A stretch of 32,607 bases of DNA, from positions 1-32,607 of the forward strand of contig ONAI01000016.1 of assembly GCA_900315755.1 (NCBI GenBank). Direction: 5' to 3'. The notes under the pieces were generated by a model. The model made no database searches, was not told the DNA's origin, and saw only the letters and a program-made list of their open reading frames with translations. Both the position numbers and the translations under genes were made by a program. Shown here piece by piece: positions 23,308 to 32,607 of this stretch (positions within the stretch are counted from its first letter, which is position 1; the number at the start of each line of letters is the position of its first letter). The stretch comes from an uncultured Ruminococcus sp. GTDB taxonomy: Bacteria; Bacillota; Clostridia; Oscillospirales; Ruminococcaceae.

Positions 23308-23488
23308 TAAAGAAACTGAACTCAGCGAGATCCAGACAAAGATAGATACTCTGGAAGCTAAGAATTCTGAACTCCAGCGTGATCTCAACAGCGATGACAG
23401 ATCAGGATATATCGAAAAGATCGCAATGGAGCAGCACGGCTATGCCTATCCGGATGAACGCCGATTCTACGATACATCAAGAGATTGA
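23171..23488 (+). CDS. divIC: DivIC/FtsB-family septum formation initiator
   Basis: A bitopic division protein of up to 105 aa: basic N-terminus, one membrane helix (LLVKLAAVTVAIGCTVIIVS, about 19-38), a coiled coil (KETELSEIQTKIDTLEAKN and on), and the short C-terminal EKIAMEQHGYAYPDERRFYD motif typical of DivIC/FtsB. It acts with FtsL and DivIB/FtsQ at the septum. The frame opens with ATG at 23171, but a TTG at 23183 has GGGGA 5 bases before it and may be the true start. Place after yabPQ and before yabR is the conserved Firmicutes order. Confidence 0.85.
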   Translation: MGIILSKKPKRMERSLFNGLLVKLAAVTVAIGCTVIIVSTNRDCSDKETELSEIQTKIDTLEAKNSELQRDLNSDDRSGYIEKIAMEQHGYAYPDERRFYDTSRD

Positions 23489-23531
23489 TATAGCACAGGA
23501 CAGTGCTTTTAAGAAGGAGTATTTATAAATT

Positions 23532-23978
23532 ATGCAGCTGGAAATCGGAAATATCTACAACGGCAAGGTCAAGGGAATTACACAGTACGGCGCTTTCATC
23601 GACATTGAAGGCGGCGGCACAGGAATGGTGCATATTTCAGAGATCGCTAATACCTATGTAAACGACATCCACGAACATCTGACAGAGAATCAGGAAGTAA
23701 AAGTTAAGGTCATCGGCATAAATGAAGCTGGTAAAGTAAGCCTTTCTATAAAGAAAGCAACAGATCAGCCAGCACCTCAGCGTCCGCAGAAGCGCAGCGA
23801 TAACGGCAGCCATAACAGCCGCCCGCAGAAGCCTAATATCTGGGAACCTAAAAAACAGACTCCGCCCTCAGAAATGACTTTTGAGGACATGATGTCACGC
23901 TTCAAGCAGACCAGTGAGGAGCGTATGTGCGACCTCAAACGCAGTACCGACCGCAAAAACGGAACTCGCAGAAAATAA
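23532..23978 (+). CDS. yabR: S1-domain RNA-binding protein, YabR type
   Basis: A 148-aa protein: an S1 RNA-binding domain (about 1-75; EIGNIYNGKVKGITQYGAF, GMVHISEIA, VKVKVIGINEAGKVSLSIK), then a Pro/Gln/Lys/Arg-rich linker and a short helix (MTFEDMMSRFKQTSEERM). YabR-like proteins are general RNA-associated proteins; the target is unknown. AAGGAG lies 12 bases before the ATG, longer than usual. It starts 43 bp after divIC and ends before a bidirectional terminator. Confidence 0.85.
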   Translation: MQLEIGNIYNGKVKGITQYGAFIDIEGGGTGMVHISEIANTYVNDIHEHLTENQEVKVKVIGINEAGKVSLSIKKATDQPAPQRPQKRSDNGSHNSRPQKPNIWEPKKQTPPSEMTFEDMMSRFKQTSEERMCDLKRSTDRKNGTRRK

Positions 23979-23991
23979 TAAATAAAAAATT

Positions 23992-24017
23992 AAGGCGTAC
24001 CATTATTGGTACGCCTT
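23992..24017. terminator. Bidirectional terminator between yabR and guaB
   Basis: AAGGCGTACC (23992-24001) pairs with GGTACGCCTT (24008-24017) around ATTATT; T-rich DNA flanks it on both strands, fitting the convergent genes. Confidence 0.8.
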
Positions 24018-24043
24018 TTCTGTTATATTGTCGCTATTCAGCC

Positions 24044-25540
<1,497 letters not shown>

Positions 25541-25552
25541 TTATTAATATTT

Positions 25553-25581
25553 ATGATACTATTTTTTAATGCTTCTGTCAA
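25553..25581 (-). promoter_or_regulatory. Sigma-A promoter of guaB
   Basis: On the minus strand, TTGACA (25576-25581), a 17-bp spacer and TATCAT (25553-25558), about 40 bp before the start codon. No purine-riboswitch-like fold fits in this short leader. Confidence 0.65.
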
Positions 25582-25670
25582 GCCCCTGCGGCAAAGAACA
25601 GGAATAGAAATTTGGTGTTTATATTAGTCTTGTTTTGGCGAAAAAAGCAATATTACGCATTAAAGCGTTA

Positions 25671-26624
25671 TTAATTCTGTCCGCTGGCGTATTGCATCTG
25701 TATTTCGGCACATTTTTTCATTATGCGTGTAGCATCAACAGTAGTAATACGATTATCGTGGTTCATATCGGAATTCTGAAACTGGAGCATAGAAAGCGAC
25801 ATATCATTCCCTCTCTGGGCAAGCTTTGAGCATTCAACAAGTACCCTTGTTGCATCGGAAGTGGTCAGTCTGCCGTTGAGATCAGCATCGCCTTCCATCT
25901 CTCCGTAGTCTCTTTTGAACTTTATCGAATATTGTTCAGCGTAGGTCTGGGCAATGGAATCCGCAAGCCCCGACACTCTGAAACCGGATATAACGGCATT
26001 TGATGAAGAGCGTATGTCATAATGTATGCCGATAGCGTCCGCACCGATGTGCTTTACGTTCGGCGGTATCCTTATACCGCTGACATCGCCGCAGCCGAAA
26101 TAAGCCTCGCTGCCAATGCCGATAACAGAATACGGTATCTCCGCATAGTTAAGCGAAGTACATGAATGGAAGCAGCGTTCCGGAATGGCTTCTATCGTTT
26201 TGCCGAGCGACACTCTTACAAGAGAATTGCACCCCATAAAGCAGCCTTCGCCTATATATTCAGTCTCATCTGCGAGAACAGCTTTTCTCAGCGAAAGGCA
26301 GCCGGAAAACGCATAGCTTCCGATATTTTTTATCTCTGCCGGGAAATAGACCTCAGTAATATCAGTATTACCGAAAAACGCCTTCGTATCCAGTCCCGTG
26401 ATCTTGTAGCCATCAAGCTGAGAAGGAAGATCAACTCTTCCCGAAAGACCTTCTGCCGATAATATCTCAGCAGTCTTTTCGGTATCGCTTATTACCTGAT
26501 AATGATACAGGCATCCGTCATATTCCGCAGCAGGACTGGTATCAGCTCCGGCATTTACAGCCGCCGCCGAGACCGTTTCCGTCATAAGAACAGCCGCCGC
26601 AAGCATTGAAACTATCCTCTTCAT
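25671..26624 (-). CDS. Secreted BspA-like leucine-rich-repeat protein with dockerin
   Basis: A 317-aa secreted protein. It has a signal peptide (about 1-26), five to six LRR_5/BspA-type repeats of the 'I..IG..AF.GC.SL..V.LP' kind (about 60-205; for example NIGSYAFSGCLSLRKAVL), and a C-terminal type I dockerin (about 245-310) with two canonical 12-residue calcium loops (GDADLNGRLTTSDAT, SDMNHDNRITTVDAT). It probably sits on a scaffoldin or cell surface and binds a protein or polysaccharide; the ligand is unknown. Its dockerin differs from those of the pectate lyase and GH74, suggesting another cohesin partner. Its ATG follows the amidohydrolase stop without a gap, so it belongs to the minus-strand operon. 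Confidence 0.82.
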   Translation of the reverse strand: MKRIVSMLAAAVLMTETVSAAAVNAGADTSPAAEYDGCLYHYQVISDTEKTAEILSAEGLSGRVDLPSQLDGYKITGLDTKAFFGNTDITEVYFPAEIKNIGSYAFSGCLSLRKAVLADETEYIGEGCFMGCNSLVRVSLGKTIEAIPERCFHSCTSLNYAEIPYSVIGIGSEAYFGCGDVSGIRIPPNVKHIGADAIGIHYDIRSSSNAVISGFRVSGLADSIAQTYAEQYSIKFKRDYGEMEGDADLNGRLTTSDATRVLVECSKLAQRGNDMSLSMLQFQNSDMNHDNRITTVDATRIMKKCAEIQMQYASGQN

Positions 26625-27794
26625 TTACTTCTCCCTGCGGCAAATATCACCGCTGACCATTACGAATACCGGTTCAGACATAAGGTCAAGCGGATTCTCA
26701 CCTTTACGGTATACCTGAAGGTCAGCGTCCTTGCCTGTTTCAATGCTTCCTGTCGTTTCGTCTATACCGAGTATCTCAGCCGGATTTATGGTGAGAGTTT
26801 TCAGTGCTTCATCGAAACTCAGACCGCCCTTGACAGCAGCCTGTGCAGAAAGAGGAAGATACTGTATCGGTATAACAGTATGGTCGGTACAGATAGCTAT
26901 CTTAACGCCGTTTTCGTGCATAACTGCGGCATTTTTCAGTTCAAGTCCGCGCATTTCCGGCTTGCAGCGGTCACAAATGACCGGTCCGCATATCACAGGT
27001 ATCTCTTCAGCCGCGATAATGTCGGCTATCTTATGTCCCTCAGTACCGTGAATAATGACAGGATCAAGCGAAAACTCCTTAGAGATACGCATAGCAGTAC
27101 ATATATCATCAGCACGATGGCAGTGGAAAAATGCTTTATGCTTGCGGTCAAGAAGCTGTATAAGAGCCTCACATTTTATGTCATATTCCGGAGGATCATA
27201 GTTTTCACTGTCAGAATAGTAGCTGTCCATATCGTGACCGTAACGGCGCGCCTTATAAAGTCCCTCACGGATTATCGCAGCAACAGCCATACGCGTTATC
27301 GGAGCCTCGTCCTTACCGTTGTATACATTCTTAGGATTTTCACCAAGAGCGAATTTTATGCCGCAGGTACGTATCATCATATCGTCAATGCGTCTGCCGT
27401 TGGTTTTTATAGCACATATCTCTCCGCCGCACGGATTAGCGCTTCCGGGACTTGAAGCAACCGCAGTTATACCGCGCATACGTGCTTCTTCAAAGCAACG
27501 GTCGAATGGATTGATACCGTCAACAGCTCTCATCTGCGGTGTGAAAGGATCGGTGGATTCGTTGCAGTCATCGCCCTCAAAATCCAGACCATCCTCAATG
27601 ATACCGAGGTGGGTATGAGCATCAATGAATCCCGGCAGCAGCATACCGCCCTCAGCATTGAAGCTTTCCTCAGGGATAAGGTCAGGAGTACCCTCACCTA
27701 TTTCGGTGATCTTGCCGTCAGTTACGGTGATCCAGCCGCATTGAATAACGTCTTTTGCAGACATTGTGTGTATCTCAGCATTATAAATAAGCAT
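26625..27794 (-). CDS. Imidazolonepropionase-like amidohydrolase
   Basis: A 389-aa metal-dependent hydrolase of the amidohydrolase superfamily. It has the small N-terminal beta domain (MLIYNAEIHTM), metal motif GFIDAHTHLG, later histidines in FHCHRADD and VIIHGTEGHK, the metal Asp in ICTDHTVIP, and the C-terminal TINPAEILGIDETTGSIETGKDADL return to the beta domain. It likely hydrolyses a cyclic amide or imine; the substrate is not evident and no histidine-degradation genes are near. The ATG at 27794 has GGAG 6 bases before it; the ATG at 27806 lacks a site. It lies between aroK and the LRR-dockerin gene. Confidence 0.82.
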   Translation of the reverse strand: MLIYNAEIHTMSAKDVIQCGWITVTDGKITEIGEGTPDLIPEESFNAEGGMLLPGFIDAHTHLGIIEDGLDFEGDDCNESTDPFTPQMRAVDGINPFDRCFEEARMRGITAVASSPGSANPCGGEICAIKTNGRRIDDMMIRTCGIKFALGENPKNVYNGKDEAPITRMAVAAIIREGLYKARRYGHDMDSYYSDSENYDPPEYDIKCEALIQLLDRKHKAFFHCHRADDICTAMRISKEFSLDPVIIHGTEGHKIADIIAAEEIPVICGPVICDRCKPEMRGLELKNAAVMHENGVKIAICTDHTVIPIQYLPLSAQAAVKGGLSFDEALKTLTINPAEILGIDETTGSIETGKDADLQVYRKGENPLDLMSEPVFVMVSGDICRREK

Positions 27795-27817
27795 ATTTTT
27801 CTCCATTAATTATTATA

Positions 27818-27832
27818 AGGGGAAACACCCCT
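27818..27832 (-). other. Small hairpin between aroK and the amidohydrolase gene
   Basis: AGGGG and CCCCT (5-bp stem, 5-nt loop), followed on the minus strand by TATAATAATTA. Too short for a sure terminator; it may cause partial termination or mark an internal promoter (TATAAT without a good -35). Confidence 0.3.
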
Positions 27833-27855
27833 GAAATTTCATATAAACAGCAGTG

Positions 27856-28353
27856 TCATTTCTTTACAGCCGCAGCTATCTGCTCGGCTATCTCCATCGG
27901 ACTATCCGCACATTCTATGCAAAGCGTTGAATGTTTCAGATATACCTCACGGCGGGTATTGAAAAGCTGTTCAAGTTCTTCCTTAGTTGACCGCATAACT
28001 ATCGGACGGTTCGTATCATTTTTGATACGCTCATAGCAAACATCGAACGGAACATCCAGAAATATAACAGCACATCCCGAATCAGAAGCCGCTTTGGCTG
28101 TATCAGGATTAAGCATAGCACCGCCGCCGCAGGCAGCAACGGTTTTCTTTCCGCAGAGCGACTTCACTATCTCAGCCTCCGTTTTACGGAAGAAGGGCTC
28201 TCCCTTCTGCTCAAATATTTCAGGTATCGTCATATCGAGAGTACGCACTATAAGGTCATCAGTATCGCAGAAGCCGCAGCCGAGTTTTTTTGCCGCCAGC
28301 TTTCCGACAGTCGATTTTCCGCAGCCCATAAAGCCGCATAAGAATACAGTCAT
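27856..28353 (-). CDS. aroK: Shikimate kinase
   Basis: Phosphorylates shikimate at O3 using ATP, fifth step of the chorismate pathway. It is 165 aa, normal length. The P-loop is GFMGCGKST (about 7-15), the substrate motif DTDD lies near 31-34, FFRKTE carries the shikimate-binding Arg, GGGAML is the glycine-rich loop (about 76-81), and NRPI forms the lid. AAGGAG lies 6 bases before the ATG. It is two genes downstream of aroE in the same operon. Confidence 0.95.
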   Translation of the reverse strand: MTVFLCGFMGCGKSTVGKLAAKKLGCGFCDTDDLIVRTLDMTIPEIFEQKGEPFFRKTEAEIVKSLCGKKTVAACGGGAMLNPDTAKAASDSGCAVIFLDVPFDVCYERIKNDTNRPIVMRSTKEELEQLFNTRREVYLKHSTLCIECADSPMEIAEQIAAAVKK

Positions 28354-28369
28354 ACATTTCTCCTTCCGT

Positions 28370-28819
28370 TTACTGCGAAGGGATTGCCAGCTTCAGCAGA
28401 GGCACCCATTCGTCCTCGATCATTTTTTCGCCTGTAAGCACAAAGCCGTGTCTTTTATAAAAAGCTATACCGCGCTCGTTGTACTCAAGTGCCCAGAGCC
28501 AGTCCGCATGAAGCTCGTTTACTGCAAAACTGAGCAATTCTGCACCGATACCGCTGTTCTGGAACTGCGGTTCAACATAAAGCTTCACTATCTCTCTGCC
28601 GCTGACTTCTATCATTCCCTTAACAACACCGTCATCATAAACATAGGTGTTAAGAAGTTTTTCCGTCCCCTCAGCGTATTCCGAAGCAGTATCGAGCACA
28701 TTCAGCTCACCGAAATAGAACGGATCGTTGTGAAAAAAGCGGTAAAAGTTCACGCGGTAATTTGTAACTATCATCTCGGCTATCCGCGAAACATCAGCCG
28801 ACAAAGCCTTACGTATCAT
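28370..28819 (-). CDS. GNAT-family N-acetyltransferase
   Basis: A 149-aa acetyltransferase. The VSGREIVKLYVEPQFQNSGIGAELL strand-loop-helix holds the acetyl-CoA pyrophosphate motif Q-N-S-G-I-G, and the C-terminal ALEYNERGIAFYKRHGFVLTGEK is the usual end of the fold. The acceptor is unknown. It is embedded between aroE (14 bp) and aroK (16 bp), so it is co-expressed with shikimate genes, though no direct link is implied. The start codon has only a weak GGGG site. Confidence 0.85.
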   Translation of the reverse strand: MIRKALSADVSRIAEMIVTNYRVNFYRFFHNDPFYFGELNVLDTASEYAEGTEKLLNTYVYDDGVVKGMIEVSGREIVKLYVEPQFQNSGIGAELLSFAVNELHADWLWALEYNERGIAFYKRHGFVLTGEKMIEDEWVPLLKLAIPSQ

Positions 28820-28833
28820 TGTGAGCCCCGATC

Positions 28834-29673
28834 TCAGTTCTTGTTCATCTGGTCAACGTGCTCTTCTACCGAGGTTATTATCTTAGCAACTTCCTCGTCA
28901 TCGAACTTTCCGCCGTACCATATCTCATGGGCTTTCACAGCCTGATATACCAGCATTGCAGCACCGCCGACAGCAGTTTTGCCCATTGAACGTGCTTTAT
29001 TCATAAGAAGAGTTTCTGTTGGGTTGTAAATAACATCGAAAACACTTCCGCAGTCCTCAATGACTTTGTCACTGACAGCACAGGCATCGGTCTTAGGATA
29101 CATTCCGACAGGAGTCGCATTTATCAGAAGATCATATTTTTCGCTTATTGACGATATTTCCTCTATTCTTACACTTGCACCGGCACATTTTGAAAGTATC
29201 TCAGCCATAAGCAGCTGAGCAGTCTTTATGTCCTGAGGAATAACAGCAAGCGTTATCTTAGCACCGTGAAGGGCACATTCAATAGCGATCATGCGTCCGA
29301 CACCGCCGCAGCCGAGTATAACAACATTTCCGCCGATAGGAAGCTCCTTTGCCGAACGCAGGAAGCCGTCACAATCGGTATTGTAACCGGTAAGAGTACC
29401 GTTATCACAGTTGATACAGTTCACTGAATTGTAACGTTCGGCGCTTTCCGCAAGCACATCCACAAGTCTGATAACAGACTGCTTGTGAGGGATAGTAACA
29501 TTAAGTCCGCGGAGACTTTCGATCAGTTGACGGCTCTCAGGAATATTTTCCGGAGCAATGTCGATGAGTTCATAAGAAGCATCCTCAATACCGCTGAGCG
29601 CAAATAATTTTTCATGTATCAGCGGAGACATTGAATGTCCGAGAGGATGACCGATAAGTGCAAATCTGTTCAT
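28834..29673 (-). CDS. aroE: Shikimate dehydrogenase
   Basis: Reduces 3-dehydroshikimate to shikimate with NADPH. It is 279 aa. Substrate-domain motifs are GHPLGHSMSPLIH near the N-terminus, NVTIPHK with the catalytic Lys, and GYNTDCDGF; the nucleotide domain shows LGCGGVGR and NATPVGMYP; DVIYNPTET and GGAAMLVYQA are near the end. The start at 29673 has AAAGGAG 7 bases before it; the longer frame to 29703 adds only ten residues across that site and overlaps the fabD end. Confidence 0.95.
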   Translation of the reverse strand: MNRFALIGHPLGHSMSPLIHEKLFALSGIEDASYELIDIAPENIPESRQLIESLRGLNVTIPHKQSVIRLVDVLAESAERYNSVNCINCDNGTLTGYNTDCDGFLRSAKELPIGGNVVILGCGGVGRMIAIECALHGAKITLAVIPQDIKTAQLLMAEILSKCAGASVRIEEISSISEKYDLLINATPVGMYPKTDACAVSDKVIEDCGSVFDVIYNPTETLLMNKARSMGKTAVGGAAMLVYQAVKAHEIWYGGKFDDEEVAKIITSVEEHVDQMNKN

Positions 29674-29699
29674 TTTGTTTTCTCCTTTGTATTTATATT

Positions 29700-30602
29700 T
29701 CAAAGTGATGCAAGAGTATCAGCATTCTCAACGTTGACAGCTGTAACATCCTTTAGTGTCTTCTTTACAAGACCTGTAAGAGTCTTTCCGGGACCGAATT
29801 CAACAAATCTGTCGGCACCGTCAGCCTGCATAGCAGCCAGTTCAGAGGTAAAACGTACCGGCGAAACGATATGCTTAGCAAGGAGAGAAGCCATATCCGA
29901 AAAATCTGTGAGTTCGCCGCCTGTAACGTTTGAATAATACTTCACCTGCGGAGCAGAGAATCTGACATTCTTTGCAGTTTCATAGAATTTATCTGCGGCA
30001 GACTGCATAAGCTTTGAGTGAAATGCACCTGCAACATTGAGGGTTATAACTCTTGCCTTCATTTCGGCAAATACCGGAGAAACCTCCTCGATACCCTCAG
30101 GAGTTCCGGCGATAACGGTCTGGACCGGCGAATTATAGTTTACAGCGGTAACATAGTTCTCAGCGCCTGAGCATACCTCCTCGACCTTTTCCGGAGCTAT
30201 CTTCATGATAGCAGCCATAGCACCCTTACTTGCCTTAGTAGCCTCTTCCATAGCCTCCGCACGGGCTTTTATAAGAACGAACGCATCTTCAAGTGAGATC
30301 ATTCCCGAAGCGTACATAGCTGCATATTCACCGAGAGAATGTCCTGCAACGCCGGCAAACTCGAAACCCTTTGACTGTGCAGCCCTGAGGCAGACGATAG
30401 AAGTTGCCATTATAGCCGGCTGAGCGTTTATAGTCCGTGCAAGCTCCTCATCCGATGCTGAGAAGCAGATCTCTCTGAGATCTCTGCCCAGTATCTCCGA
30501 GCCCGTATCGTATACCGCACCGAGTTCAGGCATAGAATCAAGAATATCTTTTCCCATGCCGGAATACTGCGACCCCTGTCCGGAAAATAGTGAAATTGTC
30601 AT
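29700..30602 (-). CDS. fabD: Malonyl-CoA:ACP transacylase
   Basis: Loads malonyl groups onto acyl carrier protein for fatty-acid synthesis. It is 300 aa with the LFSGQGSQYSGMG entry, active-site GHSLGEYAA (Ser near 92), the second catalytic His in GAFHSKLM, and FVEFGPGKTL near the end. AAAGGGAG lies 9 bases before the ATG. It heads the minus-strand operon that continues into aroE, and diverges from fabH and fabK, with which it is usually co-transcribed in Firmicutes. Confidence 0.95.
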   Translation of the reverse strand: MTISLFSGQGSQYSGMGKDILDSMPELGAVYDTGSEILGRDLREICFSASDEELARTINAQPAIMATSIVCLRAAQSKGFEFAGVAGHSLGEYAAMYASGMISLEDAFVLIKARAEAMEEATKASKGAMAAIMKIAPEKVEEVCSGAENYVTAVNYNSPVQTVIAGTPEGIEEVSPVFAEMKARVITLNVAGAFHSKLMQSAADKFYETAKNVRFSAPQVKYYSNVTGGELTDFSDMASLLAKHIVSPVRFTSELAAMQADGADRFVEFGPGKTLTGLVKKTLKDVTAVNVENADTLASL

Positions 30603-30666
30603 AATGAAAAACTCCCTTTCTGTATGTTATACACAAACTTTTGGTGAAACCTGCCAAAACATCACT

Positions 30667-30739
30667 GGTTTTTTTGTAAGAATAGACGATATTTTATTTT
30701 TAGCAAAGCAAAGTATGAAAATATCATTGCAAAAAAACC
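30667..30739. repeat. Nested inverted repeats in the fabD-fabH intergenic region
   Basis: GGTTTTTTTG (30667-30676) is matched by CAAAAAAACC (30730-30739), and within it GATATTTT (30688-30695) by AAAATATC (30718-30725), both perfect. They lie in the 294-bp divergent promoter region and could form an imperfect hairpin or hold regulator sites. I saw no clear FapR or FabT box. A TATAAT at 30829-30834 may be the fabH -10, but no good -35 fits. Confidence 0.45.
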
Positions 30740-30896
30740 GGAAATGATTTACAATATATTATGTGTGGATAATTATGTCTGCGTTGCCTGTAATGTGTTT
30801 TGGTGTATAAATAGTTCGGCAACAATATTATAATAACATATAATTCCGTTTTTTACAACCATTATTTATAAATATTTCTTAAAAAGGAGTTTTCTG

Positions 30897-31889
30897 ATGG
30901 GTATCAACATTCTGGCTATGGGTAATTATATTCCCGAACAGAAACTGAAAAACGATGATTTTACCCGCTTTATCGAAACAAACGATGAGTGGATACGCAC
31001 CCGGACAGGTATTGTCGAGCGCCCCATGGCTGGCTGGGAGCCAACATGGTATATGGGAATGAAAGCTGCCGAGGCTGCTGTAAAAAAAGCAGGTATCGAC
31101 GTAAAAGACATTGGTCTTGTTATTTCATGTACGGCGACCTCCGATTTCCTTACCCCAAGTATGTCAAGCGTAATACAGCACAAGATAGGTGCTGTGAATG
31201 CCGGCGCTTTCGATCTGAACGCCGCCTGTACAGGCTTTGTTTATGCCCTTGATACCGCAAGAAGATTCGTCCAGACAGATGAAAATATAAAGTATGTACT
31301 TGTCGTTGCAAACGAATCGCTGTCACGCTTTCTCGATTTCACCGACCGCGGCTCATGTATCCTTTTCGGTGACGGCGCTGCGGCAGCTATCATAGAAAAA
31401 AGCGATAAGATGTATTCCTCTGCTCTCCGTTCGGACGGCAGCGGAGCTGATCTTCTCTGCGCAAGATCACTCAATGTCGCTCCGGAAATCAAGCAGGATG
31501 CACCGGATGACTTTACTGATAATTTTCCGGATATGCCTCTGCACAAGCTTTTCCAGAACGGCAAGGAGGTATACAAGTTCGCAACAAGCGCACTTCCGAA
31601 ATCGTTCACTCTTGCTGCTGAAAAGATCGGCGTGACCAAAGACGACATAGATTGGTTCATACCTCATCAGGCAAACGTAAGAATAATCGAAACTGCCGCA
31701 AAGAAGCTCGGCGTTTCTATGGATAAATTCATTGTAACACTCGATCACTTCGGAAACACATCCAGCGCTTCAATACCGCTCGCACTCAACGAGGGTATCG
31801 AAAAGGGACTCATCAAACGCGGTCAGAAGCTTGCACTGATAGGCTTCGGCGCCGGTCTTACATACGGCGGTATCATTCTTGAATACTGA
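30897..31889 (+). CDS. fabH: 3-oxoacyl-ACP synthase III (KAS III)
   Basis: Starts fatty-acid chains by condensing an acyl-CoA with malonyl-ACP. It is 330 aa: ETNDEWIRTRTGI near the N-terminus, catalytic Cys in NAACTGFVYAL (about 112), His in WFIPHQANVRI and Asn in DHFGNTSSASIP form the triad, and GFGAGLTYGG ends the fold. AAAAAGGAG lies 7 bases before the ATG. It is followed at 23 bp by fabK. It diverges from fabD across a 294-bp region. Confidence 0.95.
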   Translation: MGINILAMGNYIPEQKLKNDDFTRFIETNDEWIRTRTGIVERPMAGWEPTWYMGMKAAEAAVKKAGIDVKDIGLVISCTATSDFLTPSMSSVIQHKIGAVNAGAFDLNAACTGFVYALDTARRFVQTDENIKYVLVVANESLSRFLDFTDRGSCILFGDGAAAAIIEKSDKMYSSALRSDGSGADLLCARSLNVAPEIKQDAPDDFTDNFPDMPLHKLFQNGKEVYKFATSALPKSFTLAAEKIGVTKDDIDWFIPHQANVRIIETAAKKLGVSMDKFIVTLDHFGNTSSASIPLALNEGIEKGLIKRGQKLALIGFGAGLTYGGIILEY

Positions 31890-31912
31890 CGCTTATACAA
31901 AGGAGAATCATT

Positions 31913-32607
31913 ATGAAAACAAGGATAACTGAACTTTTAGGATGCCAGTACCCGATCATTCAGGGCGGTATGGCATGGGTAGCCGAACATACTCTCGCTT
32001 CTGCTGTATCAAATGCAGGCGGTGTTGGTCTCATTGCAGGCGGAAACGCTCCTATCGACTACCTCAGAGAACAGATAAGACTTTGCAAAGAAAAAACAGA
32101 TAAGCCTTTCGGCGTTAACATCATGCTCATGAGCCCTAATGCCGATGATCTCGCTCAGCTTGTCATAGATGAGGGTGTCAAGGTCGTTACAACAGGTGCC
32201 GGAAATCCCGGAAAATACGTTGCTGCATGGAAGGAAGCCGGTATCAAGGTCATTCCGGTAGTTCCGTCTGTTGCACTTGCAAAGAGAATGGAAAGATCAG
32301 GCGCAGATGCTGTCATCGCTGAGGGTACCGAATCCGGCGGACACATCGGCGATAATACGACAATGTGTCTCGTTCCGCAGGTCGTGGACGCTGTTGAGAT
32401 ACCTGTTATCGCTGCCGGCGGTATCGCCGACGGAAGAGGTATGGCAGCCTCATTCATGCTTGGAGCAGAGGGCGTTCAGATAGGAACACGCTTCCTTGCT
32501 TCCGAGGAATGCCAGATACACCCTACATTCAAGGAACTTGTTATCAAAGCAAAGGATACTGACAATATCGTTACAGGACGCTATACAGGTCATCCTTGCA
32601 GAAACAT
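31913..32607 (+). CDS. fabK: Enoyl-ACP reductase II, 3' end outside the window
   Basis: An FMN-dependent enoyl-ACP reductase of the nitronate-monooxygenase-like TIM-barrel family, the last reduction step of each elongation cycle. The visible 231 residues show ELLGCQYPIIQGGMAWVA, NAGGVGLIAGGNAP, PFGVNIML, TTGAGNP, the ESGGHIGD motif, PVIAAGGIADGRG and GAEGVQIGTRFLAS. AAAGGAG lies 9 bases before the ATG. The gene runs off the window; fabH lies just upstream in the same direction. Related nitronate monooxygenases are less likely given the fab context. Confidence 0.9.
   Translation, partial: MKTRITELLGCQYPIIQGGMAWVAEHTLASAVSNAGGVGLIAGGNAPIDYLREQIRLCKEKTDKPFGVNIMLMSPNADDLAQLVIDEGVKVVTTGAGNPGKYVAAWKEAGIKVIPVVPSVALAKRMERSGADAVIAEGTESGGHIGDNTTMCLVPQVVDAVEIPVIAAGGIADGRGMAASFMLGAEGVQIGTRFLASEECQIHPTFKELVIKAKDTDNIVTGRYTGHPCRN

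Noticed and set aside
26880-27455. 191-codon plus-strand frame opposite the amidohydrolase gene
   Set aside because: Antisense shadow without a ribosome-binding site or recognisable domain.
30603-30896. Riboswitch or FapR/FabT site before the fab genes
   Set aside because: No recognisable aptamer or known palindrome; only unnamed inverted repeats were seen, reported as such.

Overview
The window looks like a chromosome segment of a fibre-degrading gut or rumen Ruminococcus (Oscillospiraceae, Firmicutes). The evidence is two secreted polysaccharidases ending in type I dockerins (a PL1 pectate lyase and a GH74 xyloglucanase), a third dockerin protein with BspA-like leucine-rich repeats, Gram-positive ribosome-binding sites, near-consensus sigma-A promoters with 17-bp spacers, and the Firmicutes sporulation/division cluster yabP-yabQ-divIC-yabR. 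The species is an inference.

Layout. 1-1.3 kb: the tail of a DUF3990 gene is joined to the 3' end of a reversed moeB/thiF-type gene, which diverges from a small rhodanese gene with only 25 bp between start codons. 1.4-7.4 kb: a TfoX-N protein, the pectate lyase, an ECF transporter S component, two lipoproteins (one of 54 aa) and azlCD, with clear promoters and terminators. 7.4-9.4 kb (minus): a TPM-domain membrane protein and a zinc-ribbon membrane protein. 9.6-12.1 kb: citrate synthase and an aldose 1-epimerase-like protein. 12.3-15.0 kb (minus): the GH74-dockerin enzyme.

15.2-22.2 kb (minus): a compact nine-gene phage-derived operon: small terminase, large terminase, portal, HK97-like capsid, zinc-knuckle prohead-protease-like protein, head-tail connector, tail-terminator-like protein, small unknown, baseplate-hub-like protein. 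Most reading frames overlap or abut, all are open, and a strong terminator closes the set. There is no integrase, repressor, replication, tape-measure, tail-tube or lysis gene, and no att repeats were seen. It resembles a domesticated packaging/capsid module (GTA-like or phage-like particle) more than an ordinary prophage, and is the best candidate here for an undescribed system.

22.2-24 kb: yabP-yabQ-divIC-yabR, with a sigma-E-like promoter before yabP and a sigma-A-like promoter inside yabQ that can serve divIC. 24-25.6 kb (minus): guaB. 25.7-30.6 kb (minus): fabD-aroE-GNAT-aroK-amidohydrolase-LRR/dockerin, apparently one operon. 30.9 kb to the end: fabH and a truncated fabK, diverging from fabD. 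No tRNA, rRNA, CRISPR, IS element or riboswitch was recognised, and no gene-free stretch exceeds about 300 bp.
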